Source: Scenedesmus sp. ARA3
Taxonomy: Eukaryota; Chlorophyta; Chlorophyceae; Sphaeropleales; Scenedesmaceae
DNA: 64,000 bases
Assembly (NCBI GenBank): GCA_004335835.1
Contig: RWJK01000251.1
Coordinates: 1 to 64,000, forward strand
Direction of reading: 5' to 3'
Below the pieces are notes generated by a model, which worked only from the letters and a program-made list of their open reading frames with translations, was not told where the DNA came from and did not search any database. The translations under genes were made by a program, and so were the position numbers. Positions 21,376-34,681 of the stretch are shown here, one piece after another; within the stretch, counting starts at the first letter, position 1, and each line of letters starts with the position of its first letter.

Positions 21376-24159
21376 GGCGGCGGCGGGCCCGGCAGCCTGT
21401 TGGTGGCTGTGAGTGCGTTGTAGCTGGGCTTGTAGCACTGCCAGGCCTGGTGCAGGCGCGGCTGCAGCGGGCCGGGCGCCGCCCACCAGGCGCTGCTGCT
21501 GCGGCTGGGCAGAACTGTGGGGGCAGGCATGGCCAGCAGCTCCGCCACACTGATGGGCGAGCGGCTGCTGTGCTGCTTCTGGTCCTCCATCACGGAGCGC
21601 TTGTAGCGGATCCACACCTGCACGCACGCAGGACTCGCAACGGAACAAGCAGGTCAGGTCAGCGCAGCAGGGCATGAGGGGCTGCACCGCACTGCACCAC
21701 AGCAATCCTGCAAGCTGGTGCTGGGCAGCGTCAAGTGAGGCGAGCTGTCAGATGTCACACACCGCTGCCCTGTGACGTGACTGCCCGCATCCAGTCGGTC
21801 ACACAACAAACACCTCCGCCTTGCATAGCTGCGCGGCCTGCCAGCCCGCCGCCGCCCCCACCTTGATGCCGATGTAGCCTGCGCGCGTGACCACGGCCTC
21901 GTGCGCGTAGTCCACTGGGTCGCTGATGGTGGCTGTGCTGGTGCGGCCCCAGGTCCACACGCGCTTGCTGGTCATGCCGCCCTTGCCGCTCATGCGGCCC
22001 TTCACCTGCACCTTGATGCCCTCAAAGGGGATGGAGGACGGCGACAGCCCAGCGATGGTCTGCAGCGCAGGGCGGGGCGGGGCAGCGCACAATCAATCAA
22101 TTAATTACATGTTTTTCTAGCAAGAGGTGAACCCAGAGGAGGGAGCCACTCCCAAACCACCTTAAGGGGGAAGGCTGGTATTCAATGGGGGTGCTGGAAA
22201 CATGATCCCATGCATCCAGCGGCGCAGCTGCGCACATTGTATGTTACCCTAAGTGTATGTTTCTACATCTGTGGCACCAAAGCCTCATGGTGCTGCGGGC
22301 TTGCCACCAACAGGGCCTGCTGAAACCTGCTGAGCTCAGCAGCAGCAAGGATGCTGACGGGCTCAAAAATTTATCGTTTCGGCCGCAAAGGCACGAAGTC
22401 AGTGGTTAGATATATAAGAATATATTGGCAAAGACTCAAGCCATCCTAGACGTTCCAACCCGTCCTGTCCGATCCCTGTACACAAACTTGGGGCTCTGGA
22501 ACGTCCAGGATTCAGCAGCACTTTGTCACAGTAATCATTCAATGCTAAGTGACCTATTTATCGGCCGGCGTGCGATTTGGTAAAATTGGCGCGACAGGAG
22601 GCCTGCGATGACGGAACGCCTGTCGGTGAGCATCGCAGGCAGCACAGGGAAGGCTCGAAAGCCTTGATCAGTTAATGATTATGATATTTTGGATGTTACG
22701 ACTGTTAGCGGAAGCCCCAAGGCGTGTCAGACTACCCCAGCAGCTGTCGACATTTGACAGTAGTACTGCTGGCAACAGCAGCAAGGCACTGACTCCCGTG
22801 TGTCCAGGGTACGAGTGCCACCTGCAAGTTTCGGCCCAGTATCAATAGGGTTGTGTCTATATAGTATCTATATAGTATATAATGTGGTAAAAAGCAAACT
22901 ATACAGCCAGCAGGTCTCTGGTGGCTCAGGAACTCTAATACCATCGTTCCCCCTTAAGTGATTCCTAAACAGTGAGTGCAAACCTACAAGCCAGGGCCAG
23001 ATACGGCCAAAACCTTGAACACAAAAGCACTTGCTTGGCATGTCTCTCAATCGCTGATGACCCTGAGCTGGACCACTGCGTCAGTGCACTCCCGTGTTGG
23101 GTGGATCCTTCCACAAGGGCACTGCCAACCCACACCACAAATCAGGAATGGCTCATTAGAAGCCGGGTACATTTGCTGCAGGCGCTGCTGTCGCAAGAGT
23201 GACTGCTGCTGCCTATAGTGGGAGGATGAGCGGGAACTCCTCATAGGAGCCCCTACAGTTTCAGGGTGTGTAACCCTGTATACCATAGACCGCCATGCAC
23301 CCCTCATGAGACAATAACCGCACAGGAGTGATGATTGGTGTGATGCTCTACCGACGACTATCGGCAGAGCAGCGTGAGCAACGGCGAGGCGGCTGTGTGT
23401 GCAGACCCTGAGCAGACCTGCCTGCCATGCTTACTGGCGGTAAGTATGTGAGCACGGCTGACACACCACCTGCACAGAAGCCATGCCCTGCCCTGTACAC
23501 AGCAAGCATGCACTGCCTCACCCTGCCGCCCCCCTCCCACACACTCCCCCCCCCTCACCGTGAGCAGGTACTGCTCCACCGTGGGCATGCCGCGGCCCTC
23601 AGCCAGGTAGCCCTTGACCACCTGCGCCAGGCTGGCAGCAGACTGGTACATGTCGCCCAGCACAAACGGCAGCACGCTGGTGTTGGTGCCTGTGGCGGCG
23701 CCCAGCTGGTCGTGCAGCAGCGCCAGCACCTGCTTCTGGCCCAGCGGCCAGCCCAGCTGGCGCAGGCTGCGCAGCGGCGTGCTGCCAGGGTTGAGCCGCT
23801 CCAGCAGCGCACGCTGCACGCGGCAGTACAGCACAGGCACAGGCACACACACAATCAACGGGCGCGATTTGGCATGTGATTACTCCAGCAAGCAGGCAGT
23901 GGCAGCTGCGGCACGCCTTGACGTTTGCACTTGCACAACCCATCTCCGCAATTCGCCGTCGTGGCTGCAGCGCACCTGCTGCGGCGTTGCTGCAGCCAGG
24001 CCGCCGCCCTTGGGGCTGTGCGGCACGCGCCGCATGCGCCACTTCGGCGGCGCGTAGGGGTCGGGCGCGGCTGGCGCCTTCTTGGGCGGTGGTGCTGCTG
24101 CTGCCTTGGCGCCGCCCTTGCCCTTGGCAGCGTAGCCGCGCAGCTGCTGCTGTGGCTGC

Positions 24160-24237
<78 letters not shown>

Positions 24238-24246
24238 NNNNNNNNN

Positions 24247-24309
<63 letters not shown>

Positions 24310-24874
24310 CCAGCAGCACCAGCAGTCGTGTACGCGTCAGCAGCAAACAAGATGTTGGTTGTGGGCTGAAATATGTTCAATAATGCAAAGCGAAGCGTCA
24401 CGTTACTGGGCGTGATGGATGCAGAAGCGTTGCTGCGCTTTTCGCCAAGCTTCAGAGGTGCTGCGCTGTAAGGCATTGGCTGTGTGGCACTACAACTGCA
24501 CGCTGCACCTCTGCTGGCTTACAAGCGGCAACGCCAGATGATACTGAGGCCAGCTGCTGCAAACTCACCCATAGTGCATGCAGGGCGTCCCTGTGTGCCG
24601 CTGGCCACTGCAGCACACCTCGTGCTTGGCTGCTGCTGTTGCTGCGATGGCTGCTGCTATCCCCATTGCTGGCGACGTGCCTGCTGCTTTGTGAACCAGC
24701 ATGGTAGCAACTGGCTGGCTGCTGTTGCTGCCCCAGCTGGCTCCAGGCCAATGGCTGGCCCGCAGCTTGCTGCATGCCGCAGCCATGGCGCAGCAGGCTG
24801 GCCCACAGGCTCTGAGGCGTCACGCCCATTGACCCTCGCTGCAGCTGAGCAGCGAGCTGTGCTGAACGCACCAT
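21330..24874 (-). CDS. Mitochondrial ribosomal protein uS3 (nuclear-encoded)
   Basis: Five exons on the minus strand (24569-24874, 23976-24155, 23559-23813, 21862-22059, 21330-21617), all in phase 0, give about 408 residues. Exon 1 has a presequence-like N-terminus (MVRSAQLAAQLQRG, basic and free of acids), and exon 2 opens with QLRGYAAKGKGG, a typical mitochondrial cleavage context. Exon 4 carries the uS3 C-domain signature: IKVQVKGRMSGKGGMTSKR matches the VxVSGRLxGAE region of uS3, and HEAVVTRAGYIGIKVWIRYK matches the final strand (YGxIGVKVWI). uS3 lines the mRNA entry channel of the small subunit. Chlorophycean mitochondrial genomes have lost ribosomal protein genes, so a nuclear copy is expected. 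The protein ends in a lineage-specific tail with polyPro-polyGln. The KH-type N-domain is not clear in exons 2-3. Intron 3 (22060-23558) hosts a TTAA-flanked inverted-repeat element, and intron 1 a gapped CAG tract. Confidence 0.78.
22162..22957. mobile_element. TTAA-flanked terminal-inverted-repeat element, 796 bp, non-autonomous
   Basis: The left end reads TTAAGGGGGAAGGCTGGTAT, and the right end, read on the opposite strand, begins TTAAGGGGGAACGATGGTAT. The inverted repeats start directly at TTAA on both sides. TTAA target duplications with short GGG-type inverted repeats are the hallmark of piggyBac-class transposons. No transposase frame lies inside; the interior is AT-richer than the genes, with a tatatagtatctatatag stretch near 22855-22880. 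The element sits within intron 3 of the uS3 gene, so it does not interrupt the coding sequence. Its right end is homologous, over more than 30 bases, to the left end of the shorter element at 53995-54220. Confidence 0.75.
24161..24330. repeat. Long interrupted (CAG)n tract with assembly gap
   Basis: CAG units with occasional CAC interruptions fill intron 1 of the uS3 gene right next to the exon 2 acceptor (on the sense strand it is CTG). The assembly has nine unknown bases at 24238-24246, so the true length is unknown. Read on the minus strand it gives a polyAla frame, but the GTGCAG acceptor beside it makes an intron more likely. Confidence 0.85.
24238..24246. other. Assembly gap (9 N)
   Basis: Nine N bases stand inside a CAG tract, most likely a collapsed repeat. 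Confidence 0.98.
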
Positions 24875-25743
24875 GACGAGTAATTACAGCCTCCGGTGCT
24901 GGTGCTGCTGTCGCTGCTGCTGTTGCTGCTGCTGGTTCTGCTGCTGCTGGTGCTGCTGCTGCTGCCCTCCTGCAGCCAGTGCTCCTGCTGCTGCTCACCC
25001 TCCTCAAGGGACCGCAGAAGGTTACAACGAACGTTTAAAACCAGGAAAATAACGTTGGCTTGGCTGGGCTCGCGTGCGTGTTTCAGATCCGGACTGACCA
25101 AGTGGCTGCGTTGCGTGCCTGGACTGCTGACCTCTGCTAACCAAGCTAAATCTGAAAATCCATTCAAACGAAGCCACGGCCAACACAGACGGCAATTGTG
25201 GTTGTATTGCCACACCACGCCTCACAGTGTCAGCTGAACAGGAGTGACATTCAGAAGAATAGAACATCAATTTATCTATGCACAAAGACATGGAGACAAG
25301 TGAGGGACAAACAACACAATGGTGACCAGCAGCTTGTCCAGCTCAGACAATTCAACAAAGCCCTATCAGTGTGACCCTGATGGGAGGAGACAGTTTAAGC
25401 AGGCGTGTGAAAGAAATCCAGATACGTGTACGTGTAGTTTTGTTGTTTTAGCACTTTGATTAGGTTAAGCAAGCTACTGTATCATTGATCAACAATTCAG
25501 CTCCCTCTTCTCAGCACTTCTGCTCCTCCAGATCAAGGCAAGCTGTGTGCATGCTAGCAGTTTGACCAAGTACCTGATCAACATCTCTTACTTGCACAAT
25601 TGCATCCTGTCGGATGTGCTGCGTCGTTGGACACTGCACTCTTTCCTTGCAGCTTCAAGGAAACAAGCATTGCTGCAACAGCCCCGCGACATGCGCACTT
25701 GTATTGACGTTTCGTCCTCCTCTTTGTTTTTTTACCCGCACAG
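24875..25743. promoter_or_regulatory. Divergent 5' region, uS3 / PYD1
   Basis: This is 869 bases between the start codons of two divergent genes. It opens with an imperfect CTG/GTT tract (24895-24965). The part from 25250 to 25560 is AT-richer. No convincing TATA box or coding exon is seen; a leader exon of PYD1 could end just before 25744, where the sequence reads GCACAG. Confidence 0.4.
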
Positions 25744-28297
25744 ATGCAGCTGAGCCAGAAGCAGACCGGTACCATCAGGGCACATGCAGCAAGCAGGAAG
25801 CTCTGTGTGCGTGTGCGCGCCGCTGATGCTCGGACGAAGGGCCTTACAGACCCGGCAGTGAAGCTAGTCAATGGTGCTGTGACCGAGGGTGAGTGCCATG
25901 CTGGCAGTGAAGGTGTGATGCAAGCCCTAGCTGCTGACTGGGCAGCAAAGCAGTTGGTCACGTGCACTGGTTGCCCTTGCAGCAGCACTGCCCAAGTGTT
26001 GCTGAAACGCCCACTGACAGCTGTTACACGGTGTTGGCACACTAGTTCGCAAGCAAGCTGGTCGCAACTGTTGTCCTGCACATGCCGCAGGCCCAGACCT
26101 GTCTGTGGAGGTGAATGGGCTGAAGCTGCCCAACCCCTTTGTCATCGGCTCCGGCCCCCCTGGCACCAACTACCAGGTCATGAAGAAAGCCTTTGATGAG
26201 GGCTGGGGCGGAGTCATCTGCAAGACACTCTCACTGGACTCCTCCAAGGTGCGCTGGCATGGCCAATATGCTTGCACCTGCGCTGTCAGGGACTGGCAGT
26301 GCTTGGCCCTGCCCTGCAGTCACACTCAAGTTGCAAATATACCAGCAGCGCAGGCTGCTCCAGCTTCCCAATACACAACTGTGCATCACAGAGGCTGGGC
26401 AGGCATCCCTATGCTTGCATCTGGCTGCCAGCTGCTGGTGACTGACCGCCGCTGCTGCTGCTGGCCCCGCCCCACCCCCCAGGTGGTGAATGTCACGCCG
26501 CGCTACGCCAAGCTGCTGGACAGCAAGGGTGAGGTCTTCGGCTGGGAGAACTTTGAGCTCATCTCAGGTGAGACTCCGGCAGGAGCAGTACGCATGGGGC
26601 AGGCCGAAGCTGCAGCAGCAGCCTGCGGCTGCAGCAGCTGGTCGACCTGTCCAGTTCAAATTATAGTCTGCCTGCAGCTGTCAGCAGTTGGGATGTGCCA
26701 CCAGCAGCAACCAGTGGGTGATGCAGAGTCAAGTAGGCAGGGCCTGGCCACCAGCCACCAAGCAGCAGCACAGAAGCCACGCATGGCCCTGCCAACCTGT
26801 TTTGTGTGAGAGAACAGGAGCTCATGGCCATGCAGGATGCATCAGTTTGAGCTACACTAACTGATAGCTGCTGCTGTCTGCTGCGGTGTCGGCAGACCGC
26901 CCCTTTGAGACGATGCTGGCTGAGCTGAAGCGGCTCAAGGAGGAGTACCCTGACCGCGTGCTCATCGCGTCCATCATGGAGGAGTACAGCAGGTGAGCAG
27001 GGGGAAGGGAGCTTGTACGATGGACCAAGCTGTAGTGTGGACGGCACCCATGCTGTCATGCGTCCAGTTTGATGCAGCAAGGCGCAAAGAAGCTCGTGCC
27101 AGCGCTGCAGGCTGTCGGCTGATGCCTGGCGATGTATGTCGCGCGCGCCGCATCATGGTGCGCAGTGCAGACAGTGGCAGATGCTGCACAGCACTGCTCG
27201 GCACGCAGCGTGAATTCTTGCGCCATCATCAACCACAGCAACCCCTTGCGTGGCATGCACTGCACACTGCACACACAGCGTTGTCACCCGCAGCCGTGCT
27301 TCATGCTGACACACCACCTGCCTGCATCCTGCCTGCATCCTGCCTGCCTGCTGTTGGCTGCTGGCCAGGGAAGCTTGGCAGGAGATCATCGGGCGCTGCG
27401 AGGAGGTGGGCGTGGACGCATTTGAGATCAACTTCAGCTGCCCGCACGGCCTGCCTGAGCGCAAGATGGGCATGGCCATGGGCCAGGACTGCGACGTGCT
27501 GGGCGAGGTGTGCGGCTGGATCAACGCGGCGGCCAGCGTGCCGGTGTGGGCCAAGATGACGCCCAACATCACAGACATCACGCAGCCGGCGCTGGTGGCG
27601 GCGCAGCAAGGTGCGCAGCAGCCGCAGATCAAGCCAGGGCAACAGCTTGCACTGCTGTTGGTAGCCGGGCATCGTACAGCAGCACTGCCTGCTGTGCCGC
27701 AGCATTGCCGTGCCAGTTGGTGTCTCAGCAGTGCTTCCTGCTGCAGCGCGCTTGGTGGCATAAGCCAGTGGCCCCTGTGTGGCATTAATATATATGTCTG
27801 CTGTTGCCAACTGTATCACCTGCTCTTAGCCCAGGTGATTCCTTTTACCTACACATGTGCCTGCACCACCGCAACCAAACCCAGCCGCTACCCCTGCTTG
27901 TGCAGCTTCCTGCCAATTGGCGCTAGCCAACCTGCCTCTGCCTGTCTGTCTGCCCGCCACCCCACCACCCCCAGGCTGCGAGGGCATCGCCGCCATCAAC
28001 ACCATCCGCAGCGTGATGGGCATCAACCTGAGCACCCTGCGCCCCGAGCCCTGCGTGGAGGGCTACTCCACGCCGGGCGGCTACTCCTACCGCGCGGTGA
28101 AGCCCATCGCGCTGGAGAAGGTGATGAGCATCAGCCGGCTGCTGCAGCAGCAGGGCTTCAGGGACGCGGGCGTCAGCCTGAGCGGCATCGGCGGCGTGGA
28201 GACGGGCGGCGACGCGGCAGAGTTCATCCTGCTGGGCTGCGATACAGTGCAGGTGAGGAGAGGGGAGCAGTGGCAGGAGGCTGGCTGGCTGCTGGCT

Positions 28298-28333
<36 letters not shown>

Positions 28334-28867
28334 CCTTCTAGATGAAAGGCAGGAGCAGCCAGCTTGCCTGCGATGTCTTGAGCAGGGTGCAGCAGGTGCG
28401 TGTCGTGTGCTACAGCAGGCGCCTGCTGCAGTCACAACACGCGGCACATAGCTGCAGCAGCCTTTTCACCAGCTTCTACTGCTCTGCTGGTCAGCCTGGT
28501 GCCTTCACCACCCTGTTACAGACGCCACATCGTGCTGTGGTTGCTCAATGGCGGACCCACACCATTGTTTTGACACGTGCTGCCGCCTGGCCAGGTGTGC
28601 ACGGGCGTGATGGTGCACGGCTACCCCATGGTGCAGCATCTGTGCGGCGGGCTGCAGGCCTTCATGTCGCAGCACGGCTTCGCGTGCATACCTGAGTTCA
28701 GGGGCGCCGCGCTGCCCTACTTCACCACGCACGGCGACCTGGTGGTGCGCCAGAAGGCGGCGCTGGCGCAGCGCAAGGCGGGCAAGGTGGGCCTGGCCAG
28801 CGACACGGCCTGGACGGGCGACGGCTTCGTGGCGGAGGCGGAGAGCATGGTCTCTAACAGGGGCTGA
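25744..28867 (+). CDS. PYD1: Dihydropyrimidine dehydrogenase (NADP+), plant type
   Basis: Seven exons (25744-25888, 26091-26248, 26483-26567, 26896-26992, 27369-27610, 27975-28252, 28595-28867) close in phase to 425 residues, essentially the length of plant PYD1. It reduces uracil and thymine to their dihydro forms, the first step of pyrimidine catabolism, in plastids. The N-terminus (MQLSQKQTGTIRAHAASRKL) looks like a transit peptide. The dihydroorotate-dehydrogenase-like barrel follows: LPNPFVIGSGPPGTNYQ, GWGGVICKT, INFSCPHGLPERKMGMAMGQ, VPVWAKMTPNITDI, then GIAAINTIRSVMGI, YSTPGGYSYRAVKPIAL, LSGIGGVETGGDAAEF and QVCTGVMVHGY. The TGDGF and ESMVSN segments at the C-terminus are shared with plant PYD1. 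The Cys found in the ACGQD loop of the animal enzyme is Met here (AMGQD); as I recall plant enzymes also lack it (AVGQD), so this is family-normal. Introns carry a (CTG)n tract near 28301-28331. Confidence 0.95.
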
Positions 28868-30805
28868 GGGTGCGGCGCAGGAGGCGGCTGCACGCTGTGT
28901 TGGATGGTTGCCGGGCAGGCAGCTGGCGTGCCTGCAACGCGGGCTGGTGTTGCTGCGGTTGGGCTATAGTTGTGCATCAAGGCTTTTTGTGGGAGGTCTT
29001 GGGCAGTCAGGGGCGACTGCAGCTTGTAGAGTTGATGATGTATGTTTTGTAGGAGTTCAACACCACCACGCGCCACCATCTGCGTTGGGCATCTGCAGCA
29101 CACATTGCTGTGCCCACATTGCATGCCAACACTGAGATGATGAGCTGGGACCACAGGGCACTTGATGGGCTGCATAGTCCTTATCGTTGTGTTTGCTGTA
29201 GACAGTTGCATGCGCCCCAGCAAGCATTTGGGCTCTCGACATTGACTGCAACCCATGCTGCACAACAACCTGATGCTCTCATGGCTTGACTGGTGACATG
29301 TTCATCTATGTACTGACCTCCCTGGAGACATCTCATGTACCATCTCATGTACCATTAGTGGCCCTGCAGCCTGCTGCTGAGCAGCTGTCACTGCAGTTGC
29401 AGTGTACCCGTGTACATGTACAACAAAGGCCTGACAGTTGGTTGTGCAACACACCTGACTGTGCTGCTGCGTATGCATGGTACGGTTGCATCGCTTACGA
29501 CATGGTGTGCGCTGTATTGGTGTGCCGCCATTGATTACACAATGTTCCTGCACATGCTAAGCGCGCCGTGCGGTCTGACATCTACTCTCAGCAGGCACAG
29601 CAAATGCAGTGCATGCAGTGCGACTGCGACTGGCAGTCCATCAGCAGTGGCACCGCACACCTGGCACCATGCTGCTCATGCTTATGCTTGCAACAGTGCC
29701 ACAGCTGCCTGATGGTTGTCAAGTACCGACGAGACTTGCAGGCACCAGACCAGGGAAGGCCATTAAGGAACAAAAAGTGGTTGCTGCACACCACATCTGC
29801 CCCGTGACTCGGTGTAGTGTTGCTCTGGTGGTCAATGATCTGGATACAGTGCTGCGCTGCCACATGGGGCGGCAGCCTGCCAGGCTGCATCTGGGTTGTT
29901 CAGGCACGATTTCTTTGGGATGGTGTTGCCATTGTGGCATCAGCGTGTGTAAGGCCTTTACCAGTTACCAAAGTAGGGCCACATGTGCCGGGCGGTGGTG
30001 GCAGCACAAAGTTTCAAACGTTGGCAACGTGTGCAGAGCCTTTGCAACGGTTGCAGGAAGCACACTTGACAGTCAGCACATCATCAGCTGAATGGTACTG
30101 AATATAACAACAGAGAGAACTATCTGTTATACAGTGTACACAGTTCGTGGTTCGCTGACGGGCCAGCATATAGTATAAGGAGTTTCAGCGTGCATGCAGG
30201 TTTATTTAGTGTTGATCTCATCACCACTGTATTGATCCCTGTATAAGTTGGGTCAGTCCCGATCTCATCACCACCGTGTTGATTTCTGTACAAGTGGGGA
30301 GGGGATGCCCTGTTGACATGTAAGGGGTTGCATGCTTTCACCTCTCAGTTGCGCTTGTCTCACCTTGTTCACTCCACCGCTTTCATTGATGTGATGCATT
30401 TTGTTGCAAATTGCAAATTGCTGAAAGTACGTTTCATCATCAGGTTGAGCATGAAAGTTGCAGCAACTGTTTGCAAAGATCAGAGAGGTTTGAAGGCTCT
30501 TGCTGCTGCAAAGGCCCTATCCAGGACACTGCTGTACTTCCGCACCACAGAAGACAACAGACCCACTTTTCATAGACTGTTACCAAACCAGGACAGTCAT
30601 GACCAAGCCAGAACAAGGACCGGTGGCACAACATGCCTGGTGGCATCAACATACCATTCAGAAGCATGCCCTTGACGGCAACGTTTCATCAGCCAGAAAA
30701 CACTGCCAAGACATGAGCCAAGCAGCATTCAGCTGCAATAGTTCAGCCAGCTGGCAGCTCAACCCAGATCTGCTCATAGAAAGCAGTTCTGCACCAACCA
30801 GGAGC
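28868..30805. other. Convergent intergenic region, PYD1 / alpha-tubulin
   Basis: 1.9 kb with no supported gene. It includes the 3' untranslated regions of both neighbours and a pair of 39-bp direct repeats at 30214-30299. A TGTAA lies near 30319. Confidence 0.45.
30214..30299. repeat. Two imperfect 39-bp direct repeats
   Basis: Copies at 30214-30252 and 30261-30299 both begin gatctcatcaccac and share the pattern tgttgat...ctgta-aagt-ggg. They differ at a handful of positions. The function is unknown. Confidence 0.7.
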
Positions 30806-33168
<2,363 letters not shown>

Positions 33169-34681
33169 TGTTGCTTGTTTTCAAGGTCTTGCGAAAAGCA
33201 GGGGCTGCGAGGCAGCGTTTGTGTGTAAGCACAGTAAACCAGGAACGCCAGGTGTAAGGACCAGCGACCCGAGATTGCTGAGCTCCTGCCAGGGCAGGGG
33301 CTATGTGCTCGACAGGGCGCGTGTTTGAAAGTGCCGGAGTGGTTTAGCAGCGGAGCGTAAACCCGTCGACTCCGCTTTTACTCTGTGAAACTTCAACAGC
33401 CCAGCTGAAGCTGAATTTAATGTTCTGAGCAAGGCGATCGCCTAATCAAACATCACCAGGAGCCGGTGATGACCTTACTGGCTGGCACCTGCCTGTGGTT
33501 TGACTTACTCACGCGTGTTGCATTGACCTGCCCCTCAGTGCCTCATTGAACGCAATAAAATAAGCAAGTGAATATTTGGTGCAACCGCTTAGCTGCCTGT
33601 TCGACCAGGCCGCGCGGAGTTGGGCTGCACATTGGTAAAGCGTGACTGCTGTCTGAACAGCAGTTGCAGCAGCAGCATGCACCCATTGCTTCACTTCAGC
33701 AGTAGTTCAGGCTCACCATATACCAAGCTTACAGAGCAGCGATCCGAAGGCAGGAATACACCTGAGGCAAGGCGTCCCAAAGAGGCTTAACAATGCACTG
33801 CCTCTTTGTACCCTTTCACTACAGAGCATGTGCTGCAGCAGTGTGTTGCCATATATAGAAAGTTGCCGATTGCATTCCATTAGTAGCACAAGCAATGCAA
33901 CCAGCACCGCATGATAATGGGCTTGTTGAAGCGGTTGCTTGCGTCTGCTAGAGTGCTGCACTCTGCAAGCATTTGGGCGATGGCAACCAAAACCAGCTGC
34001 GTGCAAACACATATGTGATAATATGTTGGGCATCCAGCACACATGTATGTCAGCCACTTGCGCCAGCTGTTATGCAGCGGCTGAACAAAGGTGTACACAG
34101 CACCATGCATGTGACGACAAACATAGCTGCTGAACCAAGCCAACGAGTCACCTTGGACATGCAGCAACAACAAGCATACACGCCCGGCAAGACGCAGATG
34201 CACCGCACGCTACGAAGAGCCTCCTCAAGCTGAGCTTGCAGTGCAATGCATGGCATGCAGCACTGCTGGCAGGTGGTGCTTTGTCAGAATGCATGGATCT
34301 GTGTCTTTTCACATCAAAAGCTCTACGCGGTTAGGTGTATGAAACTGCAGAACGCTGCTGAATCAAAGGATCATCCTCTGCATGATGATCATGCAGCAGC
34401 ATTGGTGTGCTACAGCCAAAACAGCCCAAGCACCATATGGCAGGTGCACAACCTGCATCAGAGCAAGCTGTATGCAATGAAGTCCTGGCTCACCGGACAC
34501 ATGTCACACAGCACACTGCCGACAGCAGTGCGACAACATCACCTACGCCAGTGCTGGTGCAATGCACCACAGTCCCACAAGAGTGATTACTTGCTTGTGC
34601 TACATGAACCTACTCAACCTACTCAGCGCTAGTGCCTTCGAGCAGAGTCTACCTTTTGTTGATGGCGACATGTCACTGCAG
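33169..34681. other. Tubulin upstream region and sorting-nexin 3' region
   Basis: The part next to 33168 is the leader and promoter of the alpha-tubulin gene, and the far part is the 3' region of the sorting nexin. A palindrome-rich patch lies at 33425-33475. An AT-rich catatatatag stretch near 33850 is too far for a normal TATA box. No coding sequence is supported. Confidence 0.4.

Noticed and set aside
24161..24476. PolyAla coding extension of uS3 through the CAG tract
   Set aside because: The frame is open, but GTGCAG forms a clean acceptor directly before PQQQLRGYAAK, and exon 1 with a GTGAGT donor in the right phase is found upstream, so the tract is better explained as intron.
27369..27610. 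Missing catalytic Cys in dihydropyrimidine dehydrogenase as a sign of inactivity
   Set aside because: The AMGQD loop lacks the Cys of the animal enzyme, but from memory plant PYD1 proteins share this absence, so it is not a defect of this gene.
33331..33400. Possible tRNA (phrase gccggagtggtttagcagcg)
   Set aside because: It resembles a D-arm, but no T-arm (GGTTCRANNCC) or closing acceptor stem follows.
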